54,244 nt of DNA, taken from contig JAKSDC010000145.1 of the NCBI GenBank assembly GCA_022360275.1, positions 1 through 54,244 on the forward strand. Direction: 5' to 3'. Below are positions 25,294 through 34,146 of this stretch, in pieces (within the stretch, counting starts at the first letter, position 1; each line of letters opens with the position of its first letter). The position numbers and the translations under genes are program-made. The DNA is from Chlorobiales bacterium (GTDB taxonomy: Bacteria > Bacteroidota > Chlorobiia > Chlorobiales > Chlorobiaceae). The notes beneath the pieces were generated by a model. The model was given only the letters and a program-made list of their open reading frames with translations. It did not search any database and was not told the origin of the DNA.

Positions 25294-25526
25294 CTTATCT
25301 TATCAAAGATTTCTTGTGGATTTATGTCCATTATTCTGCATATCTCTAGAAACTCAACCACATCTAGTCGTCTTTCGCAATTCTCATATTTGGAAACAAA
25401 CGATTGTGGCTTTTTAAGTTTTTGGGCAAGTTGCTGTTGTGTAATGCCAAAAACTTGTCGTTTGGTTGATAACCAGTCAATTACCAATCGATAGTCAGAC
25501 CGAAATATTGATTTTTCCTTTTTCAT
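25290..25526 (-). CDS. XRE-family HTH controller protein of the R-M system
   Basis: 78 residues. A helix-turn-helix of the Cro/C1 type is clear: FGITQQQLAQKLKKPQSFVSKYENCERRLDVVEFLEICR. Length, position before the endonuclease and translational coupling are those of R-M controller (C) proteins. The matching palindromes at 23188 and 25557 are the expected targets, giving coordinated control of methyltransferase and nuclease. Confidence 0.88.
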   Translation of the reverse strand: MKKEKSIFRSDYRLVIDWLSTKRQVFGITQQQLAQKLKKPQSFVSKYENCERRLDVVEFLEICRIMDINPQEIFDKIR

Positions 25527-25556
25527 AAGTGCAAGGAATATAATCCTGTTTCCAGA

Positions 25557-25575
25557 TTATCCCGTATTGGGATAA
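25557..25575. promoter_or_regulatory. Palindromic operator upstream of the controller/endonuclease operon
   Basis: TTATCCCGTATTGGGATAA is a 7+5+7 inverted repeat, 31 bases before the controller start. With the copy at 23188 it gives the shared form TTATCCYRTATTRGGATAA. Changes in one half are compensated in the other, which supports selection as a dimer site. Confidence 0.75.
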
Positions 25576-25759
25576 AAAAAGAAAATCATATAAAAATCTG
25601 CTGGCACAGATGTATTCGAAACAACGCCATAACTTTACATAATTTATATTATACAACAATTCCGTGCAGCAAAGAAGAATACCGCGTTATTCACCTCTTT
25701 TCAGAATCAGACCTCTCCTTCTGACTCTTTTCAGTGATAGGAAGACTTTTTTTGTTTGG

Positions 25760-26047
25760 TTAGTACTTTTGCGGGAAATCCTGTGCTGTATGAAAAACCG
25801 TGAGAATTGTCACGATGTTGTGCTGAACTGTGTAGACAACCACATATGGACTGCCTGAAATGAATAGTTCACGTGTTCCGGCAAGACGACCAGGCTTTCC
25901 GCTTGCCGGATAATCTGAAAGTTGATTGGCCGTTTTCCTGACAATTGTGAGAATAATCTTTTGGGCTGCTTTCGGGTTTTCTCGTGCAATGTAGACCTCA
26001 ATATCTTCGAGGCGTTTTTTTGCCTCCTCAGTCCACTGCACCTTCAT
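25760..26047 (-). CDS. ParE/RelE-family toxin
   Basis: 95 residues with the RelE/ParE fold pattern: VQWTEEAKKRLEDIEVYIA, a helix ENPKAAQKIILTIV, LSDYPASGKPGRLAGTREL, YVVVYTVQHNIVTILTVFHTAQDFP. ParE members poison DNA gyrase and RelE members cleave mRNA; the RxLx and HxxxxFP tail fit either. The gene overlaps its antitoxin by 20 bases. Confidence 0.88.
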   Translation of the reverse strand: MKVQWTEEAKKRLEDIEVYIARENPKAAQKIILTIVRKTANQLSDYPASGKPGRLAGTRELFISGSPYVVVYTVQHNIVTILTVFHTAQDFPQKY

Positions 26048-26303
26048 TCTTTCTTTCCCAGTATTCTAGCATTTTTTCTTGCGGGACTACCTTTCCCTCT
26101 TCGAGATCACACTGACCTTTCCGAATGCTTTGAATTTGCCATTCATTCCGCAGAATGTACTGATTAATAGCTTCTTCAATCACAAAGGTCTTTGTTCTTC
26201 CAGTCGCTTCTGCCAACTGTTCTATCCTTTTTTTAGTACTGGCAGGTATCTTAAAGCTTACCTGATCTCTTGGCTCCACGCTCTTTTTTGCTGTTGATGT
26301 CAT
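26028..26303 (-). CDS. Ribbon-helix-helix (RelB/CopG-type) antitoxin
   Basis: 91 residues. The N-terminal part DQVSFKIPASTKKRIEQLAEATGRTKTFVIEEAINQY is a ribbon-helix-helix DNA-binding domain; the C-terminal tail would wrap the toxin. First gene of the toxin-antitoxin operon. GGAGGC precedes the start. Autorepression through the repeats just upstream is likely. Confidence 0.88.
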   Translation of the reverse strand: MTSTAKKSVEPRDQVSFKIPASTKKRIEQLAEATGRTKTFVIEEAINQYILRNEWQIQSIRKGQCDLEEGKVVPQEKMLEYWERKNEGAVD

Positions 26304-26322
26304 TTGAGCCTCCGAATTTCTT

Positions 26323-26355
26323 TTTGTATTTCAACGTATTTCATTAAAATACAAA
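26323..26355. promoter_or_regulatory. Candidate operator of the toxin-antitoxin operon
   Basis: The inverted arms TTTGTATTT and AAATACAAA flank a direct repeat GTATTTCA (26326 and 26336). It lies 20-52 bases upstream of the antitoxin start and overlaps an AT-rich promoter region, as expected for an RHH autorepressor. Confidence 0.5.
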
Positions 26356-26894
26356 CTCGATTGACCGAAACAAATCTGAAATGTAATTTGCAGCAAACAA
26401 AAATCACGCCACATATTCGTATAAAGTTATTTTAATATCTTCCCAGCCTCTATTTTAATCCTTTCATTTAAACAAAATAGCAGCAACAGGAAACCAGAAA
26501 ACAAGTGTCAGCAGGGATCTTATCACATTCTGTTATGACGCGCAGAACCTCTTCGGGAGTTTCGCTGTAATAGTATGCGAGAAACACCCCGATGCTGCAA
26601 CCGGTAAAGCGCAATATGTTCAAGGAGTTTGTAATACTTGAATATCTCGTCATAACAATTATATTATCCATAATCGGTAACAAGGCATTCGCCAAAAAGT
26701 GCCTTCCCAAAGTACCCCAAAAATCCCTTAGCAGTCCAGCAGTACCTTACATCTGTACATACAAGCCCAATACCAAAAGTGCTGGGTAAATAAAGAACCG
26801 CCAGCTTGATCCGATCGTGGAGCGGGCAAGCAAGTAAGGTACACGGCCTGACGATTAACAGGCAACTGCAAGAAGAATATGCGGTACAAAGGTT
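26356..26894. other. Island right edge; possible DUF433-like antitoxin remnant on the minus strand
   Basis: No intact gene. A minus-strand frame at 26468-26710 includes ILRFTGCSIGV and ETPEEVLR, faintly like the DUF433 antitoxin pattern (GTRIPV, then TPEEIL), but the remainder does not fit, so it would be a decayed copy. The rest, up to the radical SAM start, shows nothing I can name. Confidence 0.2.
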
Positions 26895-28268
26895 ATGACC
26901 ACTAACTCTGATTATGGCAATATGCGCGTCTTGTTCACAGTACCGCCGACGCACTCGGCGGTCACGGACTACGGCGCGATTTTAACCTCCCATGTTCATG
27001 ATAGGCGGGTCAATAAATTTCTTAGTGCGTCCTATCCTATTCCATCGTGGGGGCTTTCCTGGATCAAGGAGAATTGTCCGACGGTCGAAATACTGGACAT
27101 GCCAAAATGGTCCGGGCTGAAGCGCGAGCTGCGCAAGGGCGTAGATATCCTGGGAATCAGTTTTTACACCTATCAGGTGCCCGATGTGATAAGATTAGTG
27201 GAGCTGGCAAGGAAATATGGCGTCAAGGAAATTTGGGGCGGCAACTATGGGACGCAAACACCCGGTATCGAGATCTACTTCGACCGAATCATCAAAGGCA
27301 ACGGTGAAGCGGAGGTCTATCGTCTTTTATACGGAAAGGAGCTGGAAGAGGTCCGGCATCCGACAGTTGTACAGAAATGGAAGCTGAGTGGACTGATCGG
27401 AAACCTGATTCGCTTGGGGAGTTTCAACTGGAGCCGTTCGGGCGTCCTATGGACGATCAAGGGCTGCTATTTCAAATGCGATTTTTGCGTAAGTCCTTCA
27501 TTTATCGACCAAACGAGGAATAAGACTCCTGTTAATGAACTGGAAAGAGTGCTCGACCAGTACGTAGAGCTGAAGCTCAAGACGGTGAGCATCATGGATC
27601 TGGACTTCTTGATGGATAAACGTTTCTCGAAGAAGGTCATGGATATGCTGCACGAGCGAAACCTTCGATGGACATGCATGACGCGGGTTGACCACATTCA
27701 GGGAAGGATCAGGGAGTTGAGGGAAAAAGGGTGTGAGATCGTTTTTGTAGGGATTGAGAGTCTGAATGCAAATACGCTCGCAGAGCACAATAAGTACACG
27801 AAGCAGCGGAAAGAATCCCTGCAGGATCTCTTCAATGAACTAAGGCATAACAAGATGGGGTACTATCTCTTCTATATGCTTGGCTTCGAGAGTGATACTT
27901 GTGAATCCCTGAAGGCGGAAATCGATTATTTATCATCGCTGCAAGCCACTTTCTACCAATTCCAGATCGTCACCCCTCTTCCGGGCAGCAAGATGTTCAA
28001 CGACTACAGAGCCAGGATCATTAACTGGAACTGGGCGGACTGGAACTGCAATACGCTCGTATGGAAGCACCCCCATATAACGCCAAGAGAAATGGAGAAT
28101 ATTTTGGTGTATGCCAAGCGAAAGACATCGTTATCAAAGATTCTCTTCGAAATGATCAAGCGTGGAGCGCTTGACGATGCCTTCGACGGGGATAGTATAT
28201 TGAGCGCATTGCTGAAACAGGCTTTCAGGCTGTCTTCCCTGCTGAGGCAACCATCATCCGTACGCTAA
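26895..28268 (+). CDS. B12-binding-type radical SAM protein
   Basis: 457 residues. An N-terminal domain of about 150 residues (MRVLFTVPP, then DILGISFYTYQVPDVIRLVELARKYGV and IWGGNYGTQTPG) has the B12-binding-like fold found in BchE-type enzymes, though no DxHxxG motif is visible. The radical SAM site is G-C191-x3-C195-x2-C198, followed by ISIMDLDFLMD-like and EIVFVGIESLN segments. Start uncertain: ATG at 26895, or 26922 (MRVLFTVPP). The substrate is unknown. Composition is closer to the core genome than to the adjacent AT-rich island. A strong terminator follows. Confidence 0.75.
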   Translation: MTTNSDYGNMRVLFTVPPTHSAVTDYGAILTSHVHDRRVNKFLSASYPIPSWGLSWIKENCPTVEILDMPKWSGLKRELRKGVDILGISFYTYQVPDVIRLVELARKYGVKEIWGGNYGTQTPGIEIYFDRIIKGNGEAEVYRLLYGKELEEVRHPTVVQKWKLSGLIGNLIRLGSFNWSRSGVLWTIKGCYFKCDFCVSPSFIDQTRNKTPVNELERVLDQYVELKLKTVSIMDLDFLMDKRFSKKVMDMLHERNLRWTCMTRVDHIQGRIRELREKGCEIVFVGIESLNANTLAEHNKYTKQRKESLQDLFNELRHNKMGYYLFYMLGFESDTCESLKAEIDYLSSLQATFYQFQIVTPLPGSKMFNDYRARIINWNWADWNCNTLVWKHPHITPREMENILVYAKRKTSLSKILFEMIKRGALDDAFDGDSILSALLKQAFRLSSLLRQPSSVR

Positions 28269-28289
28269 GTCTGGCTGAAAATAAAAGAC

Positions 28290-28329
28290 AAGCCCGGCAG
28301 AGTGTACAATAATACACAGCCGGGCTTTT
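28290..28329. terminator. Rho-independent terminator between convergent genes
   Basis: Arms AAGCCCGGC and GCCGGGCTT with an inner GTGTA/TACAC pairing are followed by T's on the + strand; the A-rich left flank would give T's on the other strand, so it may serve both the radical SAM gene and aclA. Confidence 0.8.
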
Positions 28330-28358
28330 GATTGTCTACTACTTATTGCGCTTGCACG

Positions 28359-30191
28359 CTACTTCTTCTCAGGCACTTCCCTCTCGTCTTCAACCGCGTA
28401 GTTGATGAGGTAGTCGTAGAGCCTGATCAGTCTGGAGTTCTGCTCGTTCTGATCGATCCAGTGGCCGATCATGCCGATTGTACGGGCGAGAACGAAGAAA
28501 CCGTTCAGCGAATGAATCGGGAAACCAAGATCCATAAGGATGGCCCCCATTGTGCCGTCGACGTTGAGGATAAGGTTATCCTTTTTGGCTGTCGTTACTT
28601 TCTCAACCTCGAGCGCATAGTCGAGACACGGCGTATGCAGCGAGGTTTCGTTTTTCACGTAGGATACCAGATACTTGACTCGCTTGTCAGGATTCTTCAG
28701 GCTCTTGACACGGTGGCCGATACCCGGAACAGGACCAACGTTCTTCTTCATCCAGGCCAGGAATCCGGGAATGTCGTTCGGGAAGTCTTTCGCACCCATC
28801 TGGAAATACTTACCGGCATTGGTCACCGCACCACCGAAACGTGGGCCGATCATGGTCATACCGGCAGAAACAGCCTGAGGCATGTCGATTCCCGCACAGG
28901 CGCCGAGAATGGCTCCATAGGCTCCCGAAACCGCCGGACCATGGTCAGCAGAGATCATGATGATTCGCTTGATGATCTCGGATTCTTCCTTTGTAGGAAG
29001 TTTCTTGTTCCAGAGAAGACCGATGACATCTTCCATGCCGTAGCCTTTTTCGCAAAGTTCTGAAGCCGCATAACCCCTGTAACGAGGCTCTTCGCCGCGA
29101 TCATCCGAAATGGTGGTTCGGATAAGAGGCTCGACAATGACTTCACCTTCTTTGATCACCTTCTGAACCTTCGGAGGCAGTTCCGGCAGCAGGTCGTCGG
29201 AAATCGGCTCTTCCGGCGCGATGGTGCCGTCTGCGAGAAGCTCATCATATACCTGTTTGATCGCCTTGCTCAATCCGCCGAACGTGTCAGGCACAAGTGC
29301 ACCGGCATCCCGCAGTGCATTCATCTTCGAACGTGCTGAACCCGCGCCTTTTTTACCCTCTTTCGCACCGGCATGTCCGAACTTCATGCCCTGTGGAAGC
29401 ACCTCCTGACAGGTACCACCGATAGCGGCGACTACTCTGATACGGCGTTTTTCCGCTGCGAGCCACTCTGCCGCCTCTTCCTCGAGCGATCCGCCAACCT
29501 CACCGATAATGACAACAGCTTTTGTATCAGGATCTTTCTCGAACATTTCGAGGTAGGTAACAAAATCAGTGCCGGGATAAGCATCGCCGCCGATAGCGAC
29601 AGCTGAAGTAATACCGTCACCGTTCTGCGCGCACAGCCACATTGCCTCGTTGGAAAGACCTCCGGATTTTGTAAGAACACCGAACGATCCAGGTTTGTAA
29701 AGGTTACAGAGTTTGAGGTTTTTGTACTCGCCTCCTATTACCCCGAGACGGCATTCGCCAGCGGACATGACGCCGATAGAGGATGGTCCGTTAAGTATTT
29801 TTCCTTTTTTCTCGGCAAGAATGCGAAGCTTTTTAGCATCTTTTTCCGGTACACCTTCGGTAATGACCGATACAAGCTTAATATGCTCCGACTCAAGCGC
29901 TTCCTGTGTTGCCTTGGTTGCACGTGATGCTCCGAGATAGACCAGTGCAGTATTGATCTGCGGGTTACTGGCAAGCGCCTCTTCAAGCGTTGAAAAGACT
30001 TTGATGTTTTTCAGTTCGCCGCCAAGGAAAATCTCTTTCTGCTGCCCTTCTTCAGGAGGGTAAACAAACGCCTGTATAGTCAGGGGACGTTTTACAAGAA
30101 AGTCGAACTCTGCCATTTTCCTTGCCGCATTCACGCCGGCTGCTCCACCAATGATAACAGCGCGTGTCTCTTTATTGATTACAATGCTCAC
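28359..30191 (-). CDS. aclA: ATP-citrate lyase, large (alpha) subunit
   Basis: 610 residues from a GTG start. The N-terminal CoA-binding part resembles succinyl-CoA synthetase alpha; the phosphohistidine is H273 in FGHAGA, the same number as reported for Chlorobium. The C-terminal part is citrate synthase-like (MISADHGPAVSGAYGAILGACAGIDMP, then GPVPGIGHRVKSLKNPD). With AclB it cleaves citrate with ATP and CoA to acetyl-CoA and oxaloacetate, the key step of the reverse TCA cycle in green sulfur bacteria. Second gene of the aclBA operon, 63 bases after aclB. Confidence 0.97.
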   Translation of the reverse strand: MSIVINKETRAVIIGGAAGVNAARKMAEFDFLVKRPLTIQAFVYPPEEGQQKEIFLGGELKNIKVFSTLEEALASNPQINTALVYLGASRATKATQEALESEHIKLVSVITEGVPEKDAKKLRILAEKKGKILNGPSSIGVMSAGECRLGVIGGEYKNLKLCNLYKPGSFGVLTKSGGLSNEAMWLCAQNGDGITSAVAIGGDAYPGTDFVTYLEMFEKDPDTKAVVIIGEVGGSLEEEAAEWLAAEKRRIRVVAAIGGTCQEVLPQGMKFGHAGAKEGKKGAGSARSKMNALRDAGALVPDTFGGLSKAIKQVYDELLADGTIAPEEPISDDLLPELPPKVQKVIKEGEVIVEPLIRTTISDDRGEEPRYRGYAASELCEKGYGMEDVIGLLWNKKLPTKEESEIIKRIIMISADHGPAVSGAYGAILGACAGIDMPQAVSAGMTMIGPRFGGAVTNAGKYFQMGAKDFPNDIPGFLAWMKKNVGPVPGIGHRVKSLKNPDKRVKYLVSYVKNETSLHTPCLDYALEVEKVTTAKKDNLILNVDGTMGAILMDLGFPIHSLNGFFVLARTIGMIGHWIDQNEQNSRLIRLYDYLINYAVEDEREVPEKK

Positions 30192-30254
30192 AGTTTATTA
30201 TCCGGTTTAATGAGTTTTAAATGCTAATTCTTTTCTTTATAACGATATCGCGTG

Positions 30255-31451
30255 TCAGGAATTCAGAGCCAGATCAACGATATCGGTCATCGGCATGTTT
30301 CGGTCATAAACATGGATGTCGAATCCTTCGTCCTTGAGTTTGCTTATTGCAGCAAGCCCTTCGGCTTCGTTCGGACCACCACGGCGAACCCAGATTTTAA
30401 CTCCTTTCAGGAAGCCGTTTGACCTGCTTTCACGCAACCCGTTGATAATACCTCCGAATGTCGCCTTCACATCGGTAAAGTTTGCGATAGCGCCGCCGAC
30501 GATGATATGCTTGATCTTGGGAAGCTGGCAGAGCGTTTCGGTCAAAGCTTCAACAGCCCAATCCGGTGGTGCACCGGAGTATTCGGCATAGTTGGCAATT
30601 GTACCACCACGGGCAACCACCGCATCTGCATAAAATACAGAAGCACCGCCTCCTGCTGTCAGAAGCGCGACTTCCCCACCGGGAACTTCAACGAACTTCA
30701 CCGAACCTTTGATCCGGGAGTCAAGCTCCATCATCTGCTGCTCTGCTTCGGTATACGGACGCCCAATTTCCGATACCGGCTTGAAATCCCAGTCCGGATG
30801 GCGGAACCTTGCATCCCAGTCAACATTCATAACGGCGTCAAGCGCCGCAAACCTCATATCGCTTTTTCGAATAACAAGAGGATTGATTTCAATGGACTGC
30901 GCATCTTCGTTGTCAAAACAGAGAACAAGCCTCGAAGCAATCTTTCCCACACGCTCGGCAATTTCACCCTCGAAACCTGCCTCTTCAGCGAGCACGGTCA
31001 ACTCCTCAATGGAAGGAGCTTGATCGATCGGAATCTGGACTCGTTTAACCGTTTCCCAGTTGTCTTCGATATCGACACCGCCTTTGTTTGAAAGGAGCAG
31101 CTCGGCACCATCCTTGTTCCCGGCAATGGACATATAATATTCTGCATCATGATCAAGCATCTCGGCAACGATCACCTGGCGAATCTCGGCGGTACCGACC
31201 GTTTTCCCGATCATTTCACGTGCGGCCGCTACTGCCTCATCAAGATTAAGGCCAAGTTTGACAAGGCCAAGTTTATACCTTCCGCCGATAGCCTCATGAG
31301 CTTTGACAACAAGTTTTGATTCCCTAAGCCATTTGTTTGCTTCGCCAAGCTGAGCAAGCTTGTTCGGGTCCATGACGACAACATAGTTCGGCACCGGAAT
31401 GCCCCACTTGTTGAAAAACTTCATAGCCGAACCTTCAAGTATCTTTGCCAT
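30255..31451 (-). CDS. aclB: ATP-citrate lyase, small (beta) subunit
   Basis: 398 residues from the ATG at 31451, the length known for Chlorobium AclB; the open frame runs further to 31505. ATP-grasp fold like succinyl-CoA synthetase beta: MAKILEGSAMKFFNKWGIPVP, VVKAHEAIGGRYKLGLVKLG, IEINPLVIR. It binds ATP and the phosphorylated loop of AclA. First gene of the acl operon; a 14-base palindrome AATATAGCTATATT at 31512 lies in its promoter region. Divergent from lgt. Confidence 0.96.
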   Translation of the reverse strand: MAKILEGSAMKFFNKWGIPVPNYVVVMDPNKLAQLGEANKWLRESKLVVKAHEAIGGRYKLGLVKLGLNLDEAVAAAREMIGKTVGTAEIRQVIVAEMLDHDAEYYMSIAGNKDGAELLLSNKGGVDIEDNWETVKRVQIPIDQAPSIEELTVLAEEAGFEGEIAERVGKIASRLVLCFDNEDAQSIEINPLVIRKSDMRFAALDAVMNVDWDARFRHPDWDFKPVSEIGRPYTEAEQQMMELDSRIKGSVKFVEVPGGEVALLTAGGGASVFYADAVVARGGTIANYAEYSGAPPDWAVEALTETLCQLPKIKHIIVGGAIANFTDVKATFGGIINGLRESRSNGFLKGVKIWVRRGGPNEAEGLAAISKLKDEGFDIHVYDRNMPMTDIVDLALNS

Positions 31452-31673
31452 TCTATTCGTATTTTTTGTTAAACAGTGCGAGATTGAAAAAGTAAAAAAA
31501 CGCAAAGCTTTAATATAGCTATATTTTCTGTCTCATTTCAAGCAATTTTGTCTCACAAATGAACGTAGGCGTATTTTTTTATGCATGATTTTCACGGAAG
31601 CTGCTTTTTTGTAGTTTTTTCTTCTGAAGAAACCGGGAAATCTGCGACAAAACTGCGATAGAAAAACAAAACC

Positions 31674-32531
31674 ATGGATAATTTTACGCTCTGGTGGCAA
31701 ACTCTTCCCTCACGGATGGACCCTGTAATTTTCAGCTTGGGAAATTTCCCTGTTCGCTGGTACGGCATGATGTACATCATTGCCTTTGGAGTAGTGTACC
31801 TTTTGACCCGTTACAGGATAAAAAGCGAAAAACTTCCCTACCCCCCGGCATTTACCGGCGACGTCCTGACATGGGCGATTCTGGGAGTTCTGGTAGGTGG
31901 AAGGTTGGGTTACCTGCTGTTTTACAGTTTTCCTGAATTTATTGCGAATCCTCTCGGTTCAATCATTCCGCTGAGTTTTTCAGGAGGCAGCTGCAGTTTT
32001 TCAGGTATTGCAGGAATGTCTTATCACGGCGGCGCTATCGGCGTGATTGTTGCAGTGTGGCTTTATACAAAAAATCACAACATGTCTTTTCTGAAAACCA
32101 TTGACCTTTTCGTCGTCTCGCTCCCCCTTGGCTATACGTTCGGTAGACTGGGCAACTTCATCAACGGAGAACTGTACGGCCGTGTGACCGATGCTGCGAT
32201 CGGCATGCATTTTCCTATGGCGCCCGGTGATGCCCTTCGCCACCCATCGCAGCTTTACGAAGCGTTTTTCGAGGGAATATTTCTTTTCATCATACTGTGG
32301 TCTTTGCGCAAAAAGGCTCCGTATCCCGGCTTTCTTTCCGGCCTTTATCTTTTGGGCTACGGGTTTGTTCGTTTCTTTATTGAATTTTACCGCGAACCGG
32401 ATGCACACCTCGGCTTTGTTTTCATGCAGTTATCCATGGGACAAGTGCTCTGTCTTGCCATGATAGTTGCGGGAATAGGCGTTATCGCTATAAGCAAAGG
32501 ACTTGGGAAGAAAGTAGCCAGTAGCCAGTAG
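31674..32531 (+). CDS. lgt: Prolipoprotein diacylglyceryl transferase
   Basis: 285 residues, seven membrane segments. The Lgt signature is intact: MSYHGGAIGV, the key block GRLGNFINGELYGR, and HPSQLYEAFFEG, ending with GLYLLGYGFVRFFIEFYREPDA. It transfers diacylglyceryl from phosphatidylglycerol to the lipobox cysteine of lipoproteins in the inner membrane. The last five codons and stop (VASSQ) are made of a 7-base tandem repeat that continues into the intergenic region, so the C-terminus may vary between strains. Confidence 0.95.
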   Translation: MDNFTLWWQTLPSRMDPVIFSLGNFPVRWYGMMYIIAFGVVYLLTRYRIKSEKLPYPPAFTGDVLTWAILGVLVGGRLGYLLFYSFPEFIANPLGSIIPLSFSGGSCSFSGIAGMSYHGGAIGVIVAVWLYTKNHNMSFLKTIDLFVVSLPLGYTFGRLGNFINGELYGRVTDAAIGMHFPMAPGDALRHPSQLYEAFFEGIFLFIILWSLRKKAPYPGFLSGLYLLGYGFVRFFIEFYREPDAHLGFVFMQLSMGQVLCLAMIVAGIGVIAISKGLGKKVASSQ

Positions 32532-32579
32532 CCAGTATAGCCAGTATAGCCAGTATAGCCAGTATAGCCAGTATAGCCA
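32514..32579. repeat. Microsatellite: 3 x GTAGCCA then 5 x GTATAGCCA
   Basis: Three perfect 7-base units (32514-32534) are followed by five perfect 9-base units (32535-32579). The array starts inside the lgt coding region and contains its stop codon. Confidence 0.95.
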
Positions 32580-32656
32580 GTAGAACGAAGATAGTTATTC
32601 AGAAAACTGCTGCAACAACAAAAAAGCTATTCAGCTAACAGGCTACCCGGCGTTAT

Positions 32657-33448
32657 CTACTTGTCACTTACCGACAGCAACAGTTCCTCTCCCCTGCCGA
32701 AACAACGTTTTCTGATAATCAGCATGGTAATTATGGACGTTGTTGCAGTTGAACCAACAAGCATCAACATAATGATGATCTGATAACGAATTGCCTGAAG
32801 CGGATCCGCACCGGCAAGAATCTGGCCAGCCATCATACCCGGAATAAAAACCAGCCCCACTCCCATCATCGCATTTATTGAAGGAATCATCCCTGCTGTA
32901 ACAGCGTTTCTGAACATTTCCGAACTGGCCTCCTTATAGTTTGCTCCCAGACACAACCTGGCTTCAATCAATCCTTTCTGCTGACGCATCTCTCTGAACA
33001 GACGCTCAAGCGCAATGGCCAAAGCGGACATGGAGTTACCGATAACCATGCCGCCTATCGGCAGAAAATAGCGGGGCTCCCACCACGGTACGACGCCTAT
33101 AACAAGCCCCGAGACAAACAAAGCGGTAACGAAATAGCTGACAAACATCGTCAAAAAAGTCGGCAGCATGTACGGCACCTGCTTTTCCTTTACCCTTCCC
33201 TGCACGATGAAAGAGGCCGAAACCGCCATAACAGCGAAAATGCCGAGGGTTAGCCAGATATTTTCCAGTTGAAAAATAAAGGTAAGCGCGTAACCCATAA
33301 GAAAAAGCTGGGCAAACGTTCTTACCGTACCCACGGTTATATCACGGTTCAGGCCGAGATGATAGACAAATGAAGCAACTTGGGCAATCAATATAAACAA
33401 GAGGCCGAGTGCAAGTTGCCAGAGACTGATTTCAACGGTCTGACTCAT
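32657..33448 (-). CDS. fetB: FetB-type (UPF0014) ABC exporter permease
   Basis: 263 residues, about seven membrane segments. UPF0014 features: VGTVRTFAQLFLMGYAL, LPIGGMVIGNSMSALAIALERL, EARLCLGANYKEA, MIPSINAMMGVGLVFIPGMMAGQILAGADP and IRYQIIIMLMLVGSTA. In E. coli FetAB exports iron and protects against oxidative stress. The start overlaps the FetA stop by 4 bases. Confidence 0.88.
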   Translation of the reverse strand: MSQTVEISLWQLALGLLFILIAQVASFVYHLGLNRDITVGTVRTFAQLFLMGYALTFIFQLENIWLTLGIFAVMAVSASFIVQGRVKEKQVPYMLPTFLTMFVSYFVTALFVSGLVIGVVPWWEPRYFLPIGGMVIGNSMSALAIALERLFREMRQQKGLIEARLCLGANYKEASSEMFRNAVTAGMIPSINAMMGVGLVFIPGMMAGQILAGADPLQAIRYQIIIMLMLVGSTATTSIITMLIIRKRCFGRGEELLLSVSDK

Positions 33449-34113
33449 ATTCTTCGAAGTTTACTGTTTTCAAGCAAGTAAACCACCGGCGATATATTGC
33501 CCAAGATGCGGTTGCTGTGAGTAACCATTATGATCGCCTTACCTTGCCGTGCATTCAAACGTTCGACAATCGAAAAAACCATGGCTGCACTCGCTGCATC
33601 GAGCGCTGACGTCGGTTCGTCAAGCAGTAATATTTCCGGATCGAGCAGCAAGGCCCGCATCAGCGCAATACGCTGCTGCTGGCCGACGGAGAGATTCCGA
33701 GCCTGCTGAAGCAGACTGACGTCCTGCAGGTAAAACTGTTCGAGCATTTCCGAGAGCATTCTATCAGAAGGTTTTTTCATGCAGTTGTTGACGGCAAAAG
33801 AAAACGGAAACAGCAGATTTTCTTTCACGCTCGCATCAACCATCGACGGAATCTGTGCGACATAAGTGATGGATCGGCGAAGTTCGGCAGGATGATAGGC
33901 TTCTATGCTCCTGTCTTTGAAAAGTATACGGCCTTTCTCATAAGCCTGTAACCTGCAGACCAAACGCAACAAGGTTGACTTTCCTGTTCCTGAAGCACCC
34001 TTGATAACAACAAAATCCCCCTGATTCACAACAAGGTTCAGTTCACTGAACACCGGTGAAGATGCGTTTTCATAGGAAAAGTCGAGAGACTCAATTTCCA
34101 GCAAAACCGACAT
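33445..34113 (-). CDS. fetA: FetA-type ABC transporter ATPase
   Basis: 222 residues. Walker A GASGTGKST, Q-loop YVAQIPSMV, signature LSVGQQQRIALMRALLLDPE and Walker B ILLLDEPTSALD are all present. Cytoplasmic partner of the adjacent FetB permease (stop/start overlap 33445-33448). Confidence 0.9.
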   Translation of the reverse strand: MSVLLEIESLDFSYENASSPVFSELNLVVNQGDFVVIKGASGTGKSTLLRLVCRLQAYEKGRILFKDRSIEAYHPAELRRSITYVAQIPSMVDASVKENLLFPFSFAVNNCMKKPSDRMLSEMLEQFYLQDVSLLQQARNLSVGQQQRIALMRALLLDPEILLLDEPTSALDAASAAMVFSIVERLNARQGKAIIMVTHSNRILGNISPVVYLLENSKLRRI

Positions 34114-34146
34114 AGACTGCTGTAGCTACAGTAATAAGATAAAAGG

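Noticed and set aside
28332..29063. A 243-residue + strand frame opposite aclA
   Set aside because: Antisense to the conserved citrate synthase-like part of AclA; codon-driven artefact.
32514..32579. The GTAGCCA/GTATAGCCA array as a CRISPR
   Set aside because: Units are 7-9 bases with no spacers; a simple microsatellite.
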